Shown here: piece by piece, positions 41,060 to 49,352 of the stretch | Layout of the letters: each line of letters opens with the position of its first letter | Position numbering within the stretch: position 1 is the first letter of the stretch | From: CAYVOV01 sp964453525 | GTDB lineage: Bacteria > Chloroflexota > Dehalococcoidia > Dehalococcoidales > UBA2162 | Direction of reading: 5' to 3' | DNA length: 64,000 nucleotides | Assembly: GCA_964453525.1 (NCBI GenBank) | Contig: CAYVOV010000003.1 | Span: forward strand, 140,552 to 204,551 | Notes under the pieces: generated by a model | Told to the model about the DNA's origin: nothing | Database searches by the model: none | What the model saw: the letters and a program-made list of their open reading frames with translations, nothing else | Position numbers and translations under genes: made by a program

Positions 41060-41467
41060 ATGAGAATCCAGCTTTCATCAACAAAGGTCAGTAGTGAATT
41101 TGTGAAAAAGGTTGCCGAACTCAGCGGTCAGAACCTGAATCTCTGCTACCAGTGCGGCAAATGCTCCGCCGGCTGCCCGATGTCCCACGCCATGGACTTC
41201 TTGCCCAACCAGATAATACGGCTGATGCAGCTCGGACTTGAGGAAGAGATTGGCAAATCGAAGACACTCTGGCTTTGCGCTTCCTGCCTCACCTGCGCGG
41301 TACGCTGCCCGAAAGGGGTCGATATTTCCAGAGTAATGGAAGCGCTGAGGCTGATAACCCTGAGAAAAAATATTGATTTCATGGAGCCATCGAAGATTCC
41401 ACCTGAGACTATCGCCGAAATGCCCCAGATAGCCCTTGTCAGCGGCTTCAGAAAATTGACGGGGTAA
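41060..41467 (+). CDS. hdrC: HdrC-type ferredoxin, heterodisulfide reductase subunit C
   Basis: Two [4Fe-4S] ferredoxin of 135 residues that passes electrons between HdrA and HdrB. CYQCGKCSAGCP (about 28-39) and CASCLTCAVRCP (about 73-84) are the two cluster motifs, CxxCxxCxxxCP each. The start at 41060 (MRIQLSST) is used. First of four hdr genes; hdrB starts 5 bp after its stop. The C-terminal helix (RVMEALRLI...) is typical. In this arrangement it would couple to the downstream HdrA pair. Confidence 0.93.
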   Translation: MRIQLSSTKVSSEFVKKVAELSGQNLNLCYQCGKCSAGCPMSHAMDFLPNQIIRLMQLGLEEEIGKSKTLWLCASCLTCAVRCPKGVDISRVMEALRLITLRKNIDFMEPSKIPPETIAEMPQIALVSGFRKLTG

Positions 41468-41472
41468 CTGGT

Positions 41473-42366
41473 ATGGACTTGAGTTATTATCCCGGATGTA
41501 CTCTCAAAACAAAAGCGAAGAACTTTGAGGATTCTGCCATCGCCTTAATGGCAGCTCTGGGGATAAACCTTATCGAACTTCCCCGCTGGAACTGCTGCGG
41601 TACCGTTTATTCTCTGGCTGAAGATGACCTGGTGCACCATATAGCCCCCGTCCGTACTCTGATACGGGTAAAAGAGACGGGAAGTGGCAAGGTCGCGACC
41701 CTTTGCTCCTTCTGCTATAACACTCTTGAGAGGGCTAACCTGCTGGTAAAAAACAGCGAAGAAAAGAGAAAAACGCTCAACAGCTTTATGACCGAGGAGA
41801 TAGACTATGATGGCAGTGTTGAGGTTGTTCACCTGCTTTCGGTGCTGAGAGACGACCTGGGATGGGAAGCTATCGCCGGGAAAATAAAGAGACCTCTCCG
41901 CAAACTGAAACTGGCACCTTATTACGGGTGTACCCTGTTACGCCCGCAGGAAGCGGCGATAGATGATGTGGAGAGGCCGATCGTTCTCCAGGAGCTTATC
42001 CGGACTGCGGGAGCTACGGCGGTGAACTTTCCTTATGCTACTGAGTGCTGCGGCTCATATGAGGTTGTGAGCAGTCCGGATGCCGTCGGCGAACGGGCTT
42101 ACACAATTTTAACTACCGCTTTGAGACAGGGAGCGGACGCCATCGTTCTGAGCTGTCCGCTGTGCAGCTATAACCTCGGTTGGCAGCAGGAACAGTTAAA
42201 ACAAAAATACCCGGAGTTTAAAGGTATGCCGGTATTGTTTTTCACTCAGGTACTGGCTCTTGCCCTTGGACTTGACCCGGAAATATGCCGGTTCGACCTG
42301 AATCCCGGAGAACCGCTGGAACTGCTTAAAACGAGGGGTTTTGTTGCGGAGGTAGTCGGAAGCTGA
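41473..42366 (+). CDS. hdrB: HdrB-type subunit, two CCG domains
   Basis: 297 residues carrying the catalytic noncubane clusters of heterodisulfide reductase. CCG domain 1: YYPGCTL near 5, RWNCCGTVY near 39, LCSFCYN near 78. CCG domain 2: PYYGCTLLRPQ near 155, TECCGSYEVV near 194, LSCPLCSYNL near 231. Both domains look complete. It reduces a disulfide, CoM-CoB heterodisulfide in methanogens; outside methanogens the partner is unknown. Tight operon with hdrC upstream and the first hdrA 15 bp downstream. Confidence 0.93.
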   Translation: MDLSYYPGCTLKTKAKNFEDSAIALMAALGINLIELPRWNCCGTVYSLAEDDLVHHIAPVRTLIRVKETGSGKVATLCSFCYNTLERANLLVKNSEEKRKTLNSFMTEEIDYDGSVEVVHLLSVLRDDLGWEAIAGKIKRPLRKLKLAPYYGCTLLRPQEAAIDDVERPIVLQELIRTAGATAVNFPYATECCGSYEVVSSPDAVGERAYTILTTALRQGADAIVLSCPLCSYNLGWQQEQLKQKYPEFKGMPVLFFTQVLALALGLDPEICRFDLNPGEPLELLKTRGFVAEVVGS

Positions 42367-42381
42367 ATAAGAGAATTGAAA

Positions 42382-43743
42382 ATGACTGAGATTATTAAGC
42401 GAGCGCTGGTGATAGGCGGGGGAATAGCCGGAATCCAGGCTGCCCTGGACATAGCCGATGGCGGTTATGAGGTTGTGCTTGTTGAGAAAACTCCGAGTAT
42501 CGGCGGGCATATGCTCCAGTACTCGGAAGTCTTCCCCACCCTGGATTGTCCGCAGTGCATTATGACCCCGAAGATGGTAGAGGCAGCTCAGCACGCGAAT
42601 ATCAAGCTGATGACTTACGCTGAAGTCCGGAGTGTCAGCGGTGCCGCCGGCGATTTCGAGGTTGAGATTCTCCAGAAGGCGAGGATGGTGGACCATTCTT
42701 TATGCAACGGTTGCGGCACCTGCTGGCAGAAGTGCCCGGAGAAAGTACCCTCGGAGTTCGATGCCGGAATGGCGGAGAGGACTGCCATTTATATCCCCTT
42801 CGCCCAGGCGGTACCGGGCAAGCCGGTGATTGATACTGAAAACTGTCGCTACATTAGGTATCTTGATTTCCTTGATGAAGGCAGTGGGGGTAAAAAACCG
42901 CCGCAGTGCCGTGTCTGTGAACAACTGTGCCCGGTGGGAGCAATCGACTGGCGGCAGCAACCTCAGGTTGTAAATGAGAAATTCGGCGCTATTGTTGTCG
43001 CTACCGGTTTTGAGCTTATGCCGGTGGCGGAAATTGGGGAGTATGCAGAAGACCCTGATGTTATCAACGGCATCCAGTTCGAGCGGCTGCTCTGCCCTTC
43101 AGGGCCGACCAGCGGGACGGTGATAAGACCTTCCGATGGCAAAGTACCCGCGGAGGTTGTATTTGTCTCCTGTGCCGGCTCACGTGACACCGAGCATGGC
43201 GTTCCTTACTGCTCAAGAGTCTGCTGCATGTACCTGGCGAAACAGGCGATGCTTTATAAGCATGCCGTTCCTGACGGGCAGGCTTACGTTTTTTATATAG
43301 ACCGCCGGACTACCGGCAAAGGATATGAAGAATTCGTCCGGAGGGCTGTTGATGAAGGAGTGCAGTACCTGAGAGGAAAAGTATCGAAGATATTCCGGGA
43401 CGGGGATAAGCTATCCGTGCTGGGAGTTGATACAGTAGAAGGTAAGGCTATCGAAGTCCGGGCTGACCTTGTTGTTCTCGGTATGGCTATAAAACCAAGC
43501 CAGAGAACTGGTGAACTGGCAGAAAAGCTTGGTATTGACATAGATGAGAATGGCTTCTTTTCAGGGGCGCACCAGAAATTCAATCCCCTGGAGACATCCG
43601 TCCCCGGAGTCTACCTTGCCGGCACCGCGCAGGGTCCCAGGGATATTCCCGATTCGGCTGCCCAGGCGAGCGGGGCGGCCGGAAAGGTACTGTCTTTATT
43701 CTCCCGGGATGAGCCGGTGGCAGAGGAGGTGGCAGCGAGATAA
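42382..43743 (+). CDS. hdrA: HdrA-like flavoprotein 1, lacks the N-terminal domain
   Basis: FAD-dependent subunit of about 453 residues, shorter than full HdrA (about 650). Starts straight at the FAD motif ALVIGGGIAGIQAALD; the usual N-terminal C-x-C-G-x-N-I domain is absent. Cluster motifs: TLDCPQCIMTPKM near 49-61, an inserted ferredoxin motif CNGCGTCWQKCP near 99-110, and CRVCEQLCPVGAI near 170. The redox Cys block SCAGSRDT...YCSRVCCMYLAKQA near 255-285 is intact. ATG 42382 has AAGAGA ahead. It complements the next gene, which has the N-domain but lost the first CxxC. The two may work as one split HdrA. Confidence 0.92.
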   Translation: MTEIIKRALVIGGGIAGIQAALDIADGGYEVVLVEKTPSIGGHMLQYSEVFPTLDCPQCIMTPKMVEAAQHANIKLMTYAEVRSVSGAAGDFEVEILQKARMVDHSLCNGCGTCWQKCPEKVPSEFDAGMAERTAIYIPFAQAVPGKPVIDTENCRYIRYLDFLDEGSGGKKPPQCRVCEQLCPVGAIDWRQQPQVVNEKFGAIVVATGFELMPVAEIGEYAEDPDVINGIQFERLLCPSGPTSGTVIRPSDGKVPAEVVFVSCAGSRDTEHGVPYCSRVCCMYLAKQAMLYKHAVPDGQAYVFYIDRRTTGKGYEEFVRRAVDEGVQYLRGKVSKIFRDGDKLSVLGVDTVEGKAIEVRADLVVLGMAIKPSQRTGELAEKLGIDIDENGFFSGAHQKFNPLETSVPGVYLAGTAQGPRDIPDSAAQASGAAGKVLSLFSRDEPVAEEVAAR

Positions 43744-43744
43744 G

Positions 43745-45457
43745 ATGAGCAGGAGAATGGAAAGAATCGGCGTGTTTGTCTGCCACTGCGGCTCTAACAT
43801 TGCCGGAACGGTTGATGTGGAGAAACTCACACAGGAGTTTGGCAAATATCCAGGCGTTGTTCATGCCGAGCATTATATCTACATGTGCTCCGAGCCGGGA
43901 CAGGAACTGATAAGAAAAGCGATTGCGGAAAAAGACCTTAAAGGTATCGTCAATGTCAACTGCTCTCCTTCGCTGCATGAAAGGACATTTCGCAACTTGG
44001 TGGAATCGCAGGGACTGAACCCTTACTGCTGCGAGATAGCCAATATAAGGGAACAGTGCAGCTGGCCGCACACAGACTTTAAAGAGGCTGCCACTGAAAA
44101 GGCGATGGCTATCACCGGAGCCGCTGTTGAGAAACTGCGTCTGAATATGATGCTTTCACCTATGGTCATTCCACTTACCAGGAGAGCCCTGGTTATCGGA
44201 GCGGGACTGGCTGGAATCCAGGCTGCCCTTGATATTGCCGACGGAGGATACGAAGTTATTCTTGTTGAAAAGGAAGCTGCAATTGGCGGTCATGTCAACC
44301 AGCTATCCGGTACTTTTCCCACTCTGGAAAAGCCGGCTTCACTGATTGCGCCTATGATTCAAAGAGTCACTTCGCATCCGAAGATTACTCTTTATACCGG
44401 TTCCGAAGTAGAAGAGGTATCCGGTTACGTGGGAAACTTCACGGCTAAGATTAAAAACAAAGACGTCATAATCGAGGAAGAGGTCGGGGTAATCGTTGCC
44501 GCCACCGGGTATGACCTTTTGCCTGTAGAAAAGGCGGGCGATTATCCTGAAGACCCTGATATCGTGGATGGTCTCCGGTTTGAAAAAATACTGTCTGATG
44601 CGGAGGCCGACGATGGTGAAATCAGGCGTCCTTCCGATGGCACCATTCCTGAAGAGATAGTCTTTATCCAGTGTGCCGGTTCCCGCGACCCGGAGCAGGG
44701 TGTTGCTTACTGTTCCCGCGTCTGCTGTATGTATGTCGCCAAGCAGGCTGCGCTCTACAGGAAAGCCGTGCCCGGGGGGCAGGCTTATATTTTCTATAAG
44801 GATATTTGCTCGGATGTTATCGGCGGCGAGGAGTTCGTTCAGAGCGTGGTGGAAAACGGAAGAATCCTCTATTTACGCGGTGAAGTTGCTGAGGTGTTCA
44901 GGGAGGGAGATAAGATAAAGGTCCGGGGTATGGACACTCTATCCGGTAAGGATATAGAGATAGCGTCGGATATGGTGGTACTGGCTACGGCGATGGTGCC
45001 GTCAGCCGAGGCAAAGGAGCTTGCCAGGAAACTGAATATTATATCCGATGAGTACGGTTTTCTGACCGAAGCCCATGTCAAGCTCAGGCCGGTGGAAAGC
45101 CTTACCTCGGGTATTTACCTGGCAGGCACCGCACAGTGGCCGAGGGATATTCCCGATACGATAGCTTCAGCCAGCGGAGCGGCCAGCAAGGTCCTTTCAT
45201 TGTTCTCACGCCGGGAGCTGATTCACGAACCGACGACTGCCACGGTGGATGAAGAGATATGCACCGGCTGCGGACTGTGTGTTTCTGTTTGCACCTATCA
45301 TGCAATTGAGATAAACGGTAAAATGATAGCCACTGTCAATGAAGCGCTTTGTGAGGGCTGCGGCGCCTGTTCCGTCACCTGTCCGGCAAAGGCAATACAG
45401 CATAAGAACTGGAGCCCCCGCCAGTTTTTTGAGATGATAGACGTTGTCACCTGTTGA
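43745..45457 (+). CDS. hdrA: HdrA-like flavoprotein 2, with N-terminal domain and C-terminal two-cluster ferredoxin
   Basis: About 570 residues. Start taken as ATG 43745 (MSRRMERIG; 43757 possible). Order: HdrA N-domain with GVFVCHCGSNI (about 7-17) and IREQCSW with further Cys; FAD domain LVIGAGLAGIQAALD near 150; region PTLEKPASLIAPM where the homologous first protein has CPQC, so that cluster is missing; redox Cys block CAGSRDPEQG...CCMYVAKQA near 310-330; C-terminal 2x[4Fe-4S] ferredoxin CTGCGLCVSVC and CEGCGACSVTC (about 505-560). It starts 1 bp after the first hdrA stop. Predicted to accept ferredoxin electrons. Confidence 0.92.
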   Translation: MSRRMERIGVFVCHCGSNIAGTVDVEKLTQEFGKYPGVVHAEHYIYMCSEPGQELIRKAIAEKDLKGIVNVNCSPSLHERTFRNLVESQGLNPYCCEIANIREQCSWPHTDFKEAATEKAMAITGAAVEKLRLNMMLSPMVIPLTRRALVIGAGLAGIQAALDIADGGYEVILVEKEAAIGGHVNQLSGTFPTLEKPASLIAPMIQRVTSHPKITLYTGSEVEEVSGYVGNFTAKIKNKDVIIEEEVGVIVAATGYDLLPVEKAGDYPEDPDIVDGLRFEKILSDAEADDGEIRRPSDGTIPEEIVFIQCAGSRDPEQGVAYCSRVCCMYVAKQAALYRKAVPGGQAYIFYKDICSDVIGGEEFVQSVVENGRILYLRGEVAEVFREGDKIKVRGMDTLSGKDIEIASDMVVLATAMVPSAEAKELARKLNIISDEYGFLTEAHVKLRPVESLTSGIYLAGTAQWPRDIPDTIASASGAASKVLSLFSRRELIHEPTTATVDEEICTGCGLCVSVCTYHAIEINGKMIATVNEALCEGCGACSVTCPAKAIQHKNWSPRQFFEMIDVVTC

Positions 45458-45507
45458 GGTTATCAAACACTAAAATGGAAGGTTGCTCCGAAAATGGATT
45501 ATCCCCC

Positions 45508-45575
45508 GTTTGCCCTGAGCTTGTCGAAGGGCCGTTCATGGTTTCGACAGGCTCACTACGAACGGCTTTTTCATC
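45508..45575. repeat. Inverted repeat of the CTTGTCGAAGG...TTCGACAGGCTC type
   Basis: GAGCTTGTCGAA (45516-45527) pairs imperfectly with TTCGACAGGCTC (45543-45554), and GCCGTTC pairs with GAACGGC. A relative with the same TTCGACAGGCTCA word is at 56906-57010. It splits the hdr genes from the fumarate-reductase-like pair. No coding potential. Confidence 0.7.
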
Positions 45576-45600
45576 CTTTGTGATGGCAATTGAAAAGTGA

Positions 45601-45655
45601 CATGACAAAGGAAATAATTTATTGGCACGTCCGCCAGAGGCGGGCTCGCATGACA
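45601..45655. repeat. Dispersed repeat, inverted copy of the 15881-16127 unit
   Basis: CATGACAAAGGAAATAATTT, then GCACGTCCGCC-AGA-GGCGGGCTCGCATGACAT. Its reverse complement matches TTTCCTTTGTCATTGCGAGC and the adjoining stem at about 15925-15962 closely. It lies in the gap 45458-45694 of the redox cluster. Confidence 0.75.
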
Positions 45656-45694
45656 TCACTAACTAAAACAGTATAGTATTAGAAGAAAGTCAGA

Positions 45695-46435
45695 ATGAGC
45701 GATATTGAAGAAAAGGACATGAAAATGGTGCCGATTTACGTCATGGGCAAGAGGTACGAAGTGCCCGAAGCCCTGACGATAATGAAGGCGATGGAGTATG
45801 CCGGCTTCAGGTTCATCCGCGGCTGCGGTTGCCGCGGCGGTATCTGCGGTGCCTGCGCTACGGTTTACGGGAGGGCGGGCGACTACAAGCTCTATACCGG
45901 ATTAGCCTGCCAGACGGTGATAGAGCCTGATATGTACCTGACCCAGATACCGTTCTACCCTGCCAACCGGGCTGTCTATGATTTCTCCAGACTCGAAGCT
46001 GCCCCGGAAGAGATATTCAAATTATATCCGGAGCTTTTCCGCTGCGTAGCCTGTAATAGCTGCACCAAGGTCTGCCCGATGGACATCGAGGTGATGGATA
46101 TGGTATCGGCTCTAAAGCAGGGCAATATCACCAAAGCGGCTGAGCTTTCCTTTAGTTGCATCCAGTGCGGCCTCTGCACCAGTCGCTGCATGGGCGAACT
46201 GCCTCAATACCATATCGCCCAGCTTGCCAGGCGGATTTACGGGGCCAAGATTGCTCCCCCGGCCGAACACCTGGATGAGGCAGTGAAGGCTACTAAAGCC
46301 GGTAAATACGAGGGATGTTTGCGGGAATTGATGACAATGGACGATGAAGAACTGAGAAAGGTCTACCAGCAGCGGGAGATAGAACCGGAGATGGCCGGCG
46401 AAGACTGGCTTCCTGCCGATAGTAACTACCTCTGA
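45695..46435 (+). CDS. Succinate dehydrogenase/fumarate reductase-type iron-sulfur subunit
   Basis: 246 residues. N-terminal plant-type [2Fe-2S] domain with RGCGCRGGICGACATVYG (about 41-58) and the last Cys in GLACQTV. C-terminal dicluster domain: CVACNSCTKVCP (about 112-123) and CIQCGLCTSRC (about 152-162), which places two [4Fe-4S] clusters instead of the 4Fe/3Fe pair of typical SdhB. The protein stops after a charged tail, without the CCG domains of thiol:fumarate reductase TfrB. Those domains are on HdrB upstream. The flavoprotein gene follows 8 bp downstream. No membrane anchor gene is present, so the complex is probably soluble. Confidence 0.9.
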   Translation: MSDIEEKDMKMVPIYVMGKRYEVPEALTIMKAMEYAGFRFIRGCGCRGGICGACATVYGRAGDYKLYTGLACQTVIEPDMYLTQIPFYPANRAVYDFSRLEAAPEEIFKLYPELFRCVACNSCTKVCPMDIEVMDMVSALKQGNITKAAELSFSCIQCGLCTSRCMGELPQYHIAQLARRIYGAKIAPPAEHLDEAVKATKAGKYEGCLRELMTMDDEELRKVYQQREIEPEMAGEDWLPADSNYL

Positions 46436-46443
46436 GGAGAATT

Positions 46444-48111
46444 ATGCCGTATCCACCGGAACTGAAAGAGCTTATTAAAGCCGTTGAGAGAACCAGGCCC
46501 GAGCGGCTGGCGAGGAAAAAACGGGGCGAAGAGTTCCCGATGATGTCCCTGGCGGAGCGCCAGGAGATGCTGAAGTATCATCCCGATTACCGGGAGGAGG
46601 GACGGAGAGCGCTGGCGCTGGGTCCCAACAAAGGTTACCGGATACCACATGAATTCGCCGATTTGCTGGAAGCGCGGAGTCGTGTTGAGCCGGGCACTGT
46701 CGACCTCTCCACGGCGGATATAGAGACGGATGTCCTGATAATCGGCGGTGGAGGCGCCGGAACAGCGGCGGCTCTCCTTGCCGGGGAACAGGGGGCTAGG
46801 GTAACCATTGCCACCAAGCTCCGCCACGGCGATGCCAATACGATGATGGCTGAAGGCGGTATCCAGGCTGCTACCAAGCTTGAAAAGGACTCGCCCTGCT
46901 ACCACTATCTTGATGTAATGGGGGGAGGACATTTTAAATGCGAGCCCGACCTCGTCTATACGCTGGTAACTCAGGCACCCGATGTTATCCAGTGGCTGGA
47001 GCGGCTGGGAGTAATGTTTTCCAAGTTCCCTGATGGCAGGCTTCAGTCCATTCACGGCGGCGGAACGAGCCGCAAGCGGATGTACTCCTGCGGCGATATT
47101 ACCGGTGCGGAGATTATGCGCACCATCAGGGACGAGGCGCGCAACCGGCAGAATATCCAGGTAATCGAATTCTCTCCGACGGTGGAGCTGATACTGGACG
47201 AGCACGGGCGGTGTGCCGGAGCTTTACTTTACAACCTTGAGACTGAGGAGTATTTCATCGTCAGGGCTAAATCCACAATACTGGCTACCGGCGGCTGCGG
47301 ACGTCTCCACACCCAGGGATTTATGACCACCAACCATTACGGAGCAACTGCCGACGGCGTGGTGCTTGGCTACCGGGCCGGGGTGGAAATTTGTTTTTTG
47401 CACACCGTTCAGTACCATCCTACCGGTGTAGTTTACCCGGAGCAGGCAGAAGGACTTCTTATTACCGAAAAATTCAGGGGAGCCGGGGCTAACCTGGTGA
47501 ACATTGAAGGCATGCAGTTTGTCAATGAGCGGGAGCCGCGGGATGTGGAGTCGGCAGCCTGTATCCAGGAATGCCTGGTGAAAGGGATGGGAGTGCCGAC
47601 CCCGACTGGAAAACTCGGCATCTGGCTGGACTCGCCGATGATAGACATTTTATCCGGCGAGGGCACCGTTCAGAAGGAGTTTCCCGGTAAATACATAATC
47701 TACAAGAGGTATGACATCGATATCTCGAAAGAGCCGATGCTTGTCTACCCCACACTTCATTACCAGAACGGCGGGTTGAAAATAAATCCGGACTGTGAGA
47801 CCTCCGTGCCCGGCCTTTTCGTTGCCGGTGAGGTATCCGGCGGCGTCCACGGCGAGAACCGCCTGATGGGCAATTCGCTGCTGGACGTGCTCGTTTTCGG
47901 ACGGATTGCCGGTAAAAACGCCGCCGCCTATGCCGTTGAAAACAGGAAACAGGGAAGACTAACCCTCGACCATGTCACCGCCTACCATAAAGAGCTTGAA
48001 GCCGCCGGAATCGATACGGACAGAGTCGCCCCCATGCTCCTGCCCGACTACACAGACCCCCAGGTAAGAAAAAGACAGCTCACCAGCAATTACATAGGGA
48101 CGTTACGGTAA
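46444..48111 (+). CDS. Fumarate-reductase/succinate-dehydrogenase-type flavoprotein (TfrA/FrdA-like)
   Basis: 555 residues, FAD flavoprotein of the fumarate-reductase family. FAD motif DVLIIGGGGAGTAAALLAGE near 97-116; MMAEGGIQAA near 138-147 (flavin contact); QYHPTG near 322; HGENRLMGNSLLDV near 470-483 with the catalytic Arg region. An N-terminal extension of about 95 residues precedes the FAD fold and has no recognised domain. It pairs with the iron-sulfur subunit (8 bp upstream). With hdrCBA just before, fumarate (or another enoate) reduction driven by thiols or ferredoxin is likely. A truncated copy of its last 34 codons lies at 49106-49210. Confidence 0.9.
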   Translation: MPYPPELKELIKAVERTRPERLARKKRGEEFPMMSLAERQEMLKYHPDYREEGRRALALGPNKGYRIPHEFADLLEARSRVEPGTVDLSTADIETDVLIIGGGGAGTAAALLAGEQGARVTIATKLRHGDANTMMAEGGIQAATKLEKDSPCYHYLDVMGGGHFKCEPDLVYTLVTQAPDVIQWLERLGVMFSKFPDGRLQSIHGGGTSRKRMYSCGDITGAEIMRTIRDEARNRQNIQVIEFSPTVELILDEHGRCAGALLYNLETEEYFIVRAKSTILATGGCGRLHTQGFMTTNHYGATADGVVLGYRAGVEICFLHTVQYHPTGVVYPEQAEGLLITEKFRGAGANLVNIEGMQFVNEREPRDVESAACIQECLVKGMGVPTPTGKLGIWLDSPMIDILSGEGTVQKEFPGKYIIYKRYDIDISKEPMLVYPTLHYQNGGLKINPDCETSVPGLFVAGEVSGGVHGENRLMGNSLLDVLVFGRIAGKNAAAYAVENRKQGRLTLDHVTAYHKELEAAGIDTDRVAPMLLPDYTDPQVRKRQLTSNYIGTLR

Positions 48112-48155
48112 GAGCAGCAAAGCGGGGGATTTCTGCGGTTGAACGCAGGTCAGAA

Positions 48156-49031
48156 TTATAGGGCAGACCAGACGGTATTATGAAGATTGTCAGCCGCTCG
48201 AATGTCATGTGCCGTCAAGATGGTGAGGCCGGGCATGTTTTCCTTCAGTTCGAGTATCTTTGCAGTTGTGTCACGTAGTTGTCGCCTGTCACCTGTGCCG
48301 GAAATTGCACCGTGCTCCATAACTCCGGCATCATAGCCGACATCACCTGCCAGAAGGAGAGGGTTTTTATTGCTACCTCTGACCAGCATGGAAAGTGAGC
48401 CGGGGGTGTGTCCGGGTGTGGGCAGCAGCACCAGTGAACCGTCTCCCATCAGGTCGAACGATTCAGTAGAAGGCGCCAGCGCCGGGTCATCATTGTGCCG
48501 GAATGAAATACGGTTCCACTTCAGTCCTGGAATCTCAATATGTTTTCTCAAAAATCCCCGGCCCGTAGCGTAAGGTTTCAGCATATCCCCCCATTCCTGA
48601 CTGGAAACCACCAGCTCTGCATGGGCAAGTTCGCGGAGTCCGCCGATATGGTCCTGGTGGAGGTGGGAGATAACTACCTTATTCACATCAGTTATGGAGT
48701 TGCCCAGTGTCCTTAACTTCTCAGTCAATGTATCTGCCGGACCGACATCAAACCTCGCCACCCGGCGGTACATAAATCTGATAAATCCACCCGGATAATA
48801 ATTCGGGTCGGTCACAGACGCCCGGTCCTGGCCTGTATCGAATAATACCAGTCCGCTGGAATGGTAAATAACATAGACGTTTATCGGGCGCGGTACCCAT
48901 CTCCGGGAAGTCAGCAGCCACCAGAAGAAGGGTTTGCGGGTTCCAGATATTTGCTCAGGATGTAAATACACGTTGCCCGTAGAAACCACATTAACGGCTT
49001 TAACAGTGCCGCTGTTTATGTCAGCACACAT
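48156..49031 (-). CDS. Metallo-beta-lactamase-fold hydrolase (lactonase-like)
   Basis: 291 residues. Motif VISHLHQDHIGG near 119-130 supplies HxHxDH; HTPGS near 205 and VLAGD/LLAGDVGYD near 222 add the second metal site; the terminal LTAHD gives the last His. The long N-terminal strand region with KPINVYVIYHSSGLVLFDTGQ-like sequence resembles AHL lactonases (AttM/AiiA branch), so a lactone is one possible substrate. No signal peptide is evident. It is on the opposite strand to the redox cluster and is placed between the flavoprotein gene and a duplicated fragment of that gene's 3' end. Confidence 0.9.
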   Translation of the reverse strand: MCADINSGTVKAVNVVSTGNVYLHPEQISGTRKPFFWWLLTSRRWVPRPINVYVIYHSSGLVLFDTGQDRASVTDPNYYPGGFIRFMYRRVARFDVGPADTLTEKLRTLGNSITDVNKVVISHLHQDHIGGLRELAHAELVVSSQEWGDMLKPYATGRGFLRKHIEIPGLKWNRISFRHNDDPALAPSTESFDLMGDGSLVLLPTPGHTPGSLSMLVRGSNKNPLLLAGDVGYDAGVMEHGAISGTGDRRQLRDTTAKILELKENMPGLTILTAHDIRAADNLHNTVWSAL

Positions 49032-49105
49032 ACCAATAACTTACCATAATAAGCCGGATAATACAAAACGTGGCCAATTTGAAAATGAAACCCGGTCAGT
49101 TAACC

Positions 49106-49210
49106 GGAATCGATACTGACCGGGCAGCCCTGATGCTCCTGCCCGATGACACGGATCCCCGGGGCAGAAAACGCCAGCTCACCAGCAATTATGTGGGGAC
49201 GCTGCGGTAG
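49106..49210 (+). pseudogene. Truncated copy of the flavoprotein gene 3' end
   Basis: Encodes GIDTDRAALMLLPDD then TDPRGRKRQLTSNYVGTLR and a TAG stop. Aligned by eye with 48007-48111 it shares 28 of 34 residues and about 83 of 105 bases; many differences fall at third codon positions, so the copy diverged as a coding sequence before truncation. No start codon or upstream portion is present. It lies in the gap 49032-49352, whose remaining bases hold only the HEPN gene leader. Confidence 0.8.
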
Positions 49211-49303
49211 TTCCTGCTCAATTATTCAAATGATAGCCTGAGTTCCTTGATTTTAGTAAGGTCTAATTTCATATATTACATTGGTATCCTGTTACAAGGT
49301 TGG

Positions 49304-49312
49304 TGTTATAAT
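49304..49312 (+). promoter_or_regulatory. Extended -10 promoter of the HEPN-like gene
   Basis: TG at 49304-49305, one base, then TATAAT at 49307-49312. No good -35 at normal spacing. Located 41 bp ahead of the start at 49353. Confidence 0.5.
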
Positions 49313-49352
49313 ATCATTAACAATTTCTTTAAAATAGGATTGAATTAATTCA

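Noticed and set aside
43544..43744. Longer HdrA 2 starting inside HdrA 1
   Set aside because: The extension would overlap 200 bp of the upstream hdrA in another frame and has a low-complexity Arg/Pro translation. The domain starts at MSRRMERIG.
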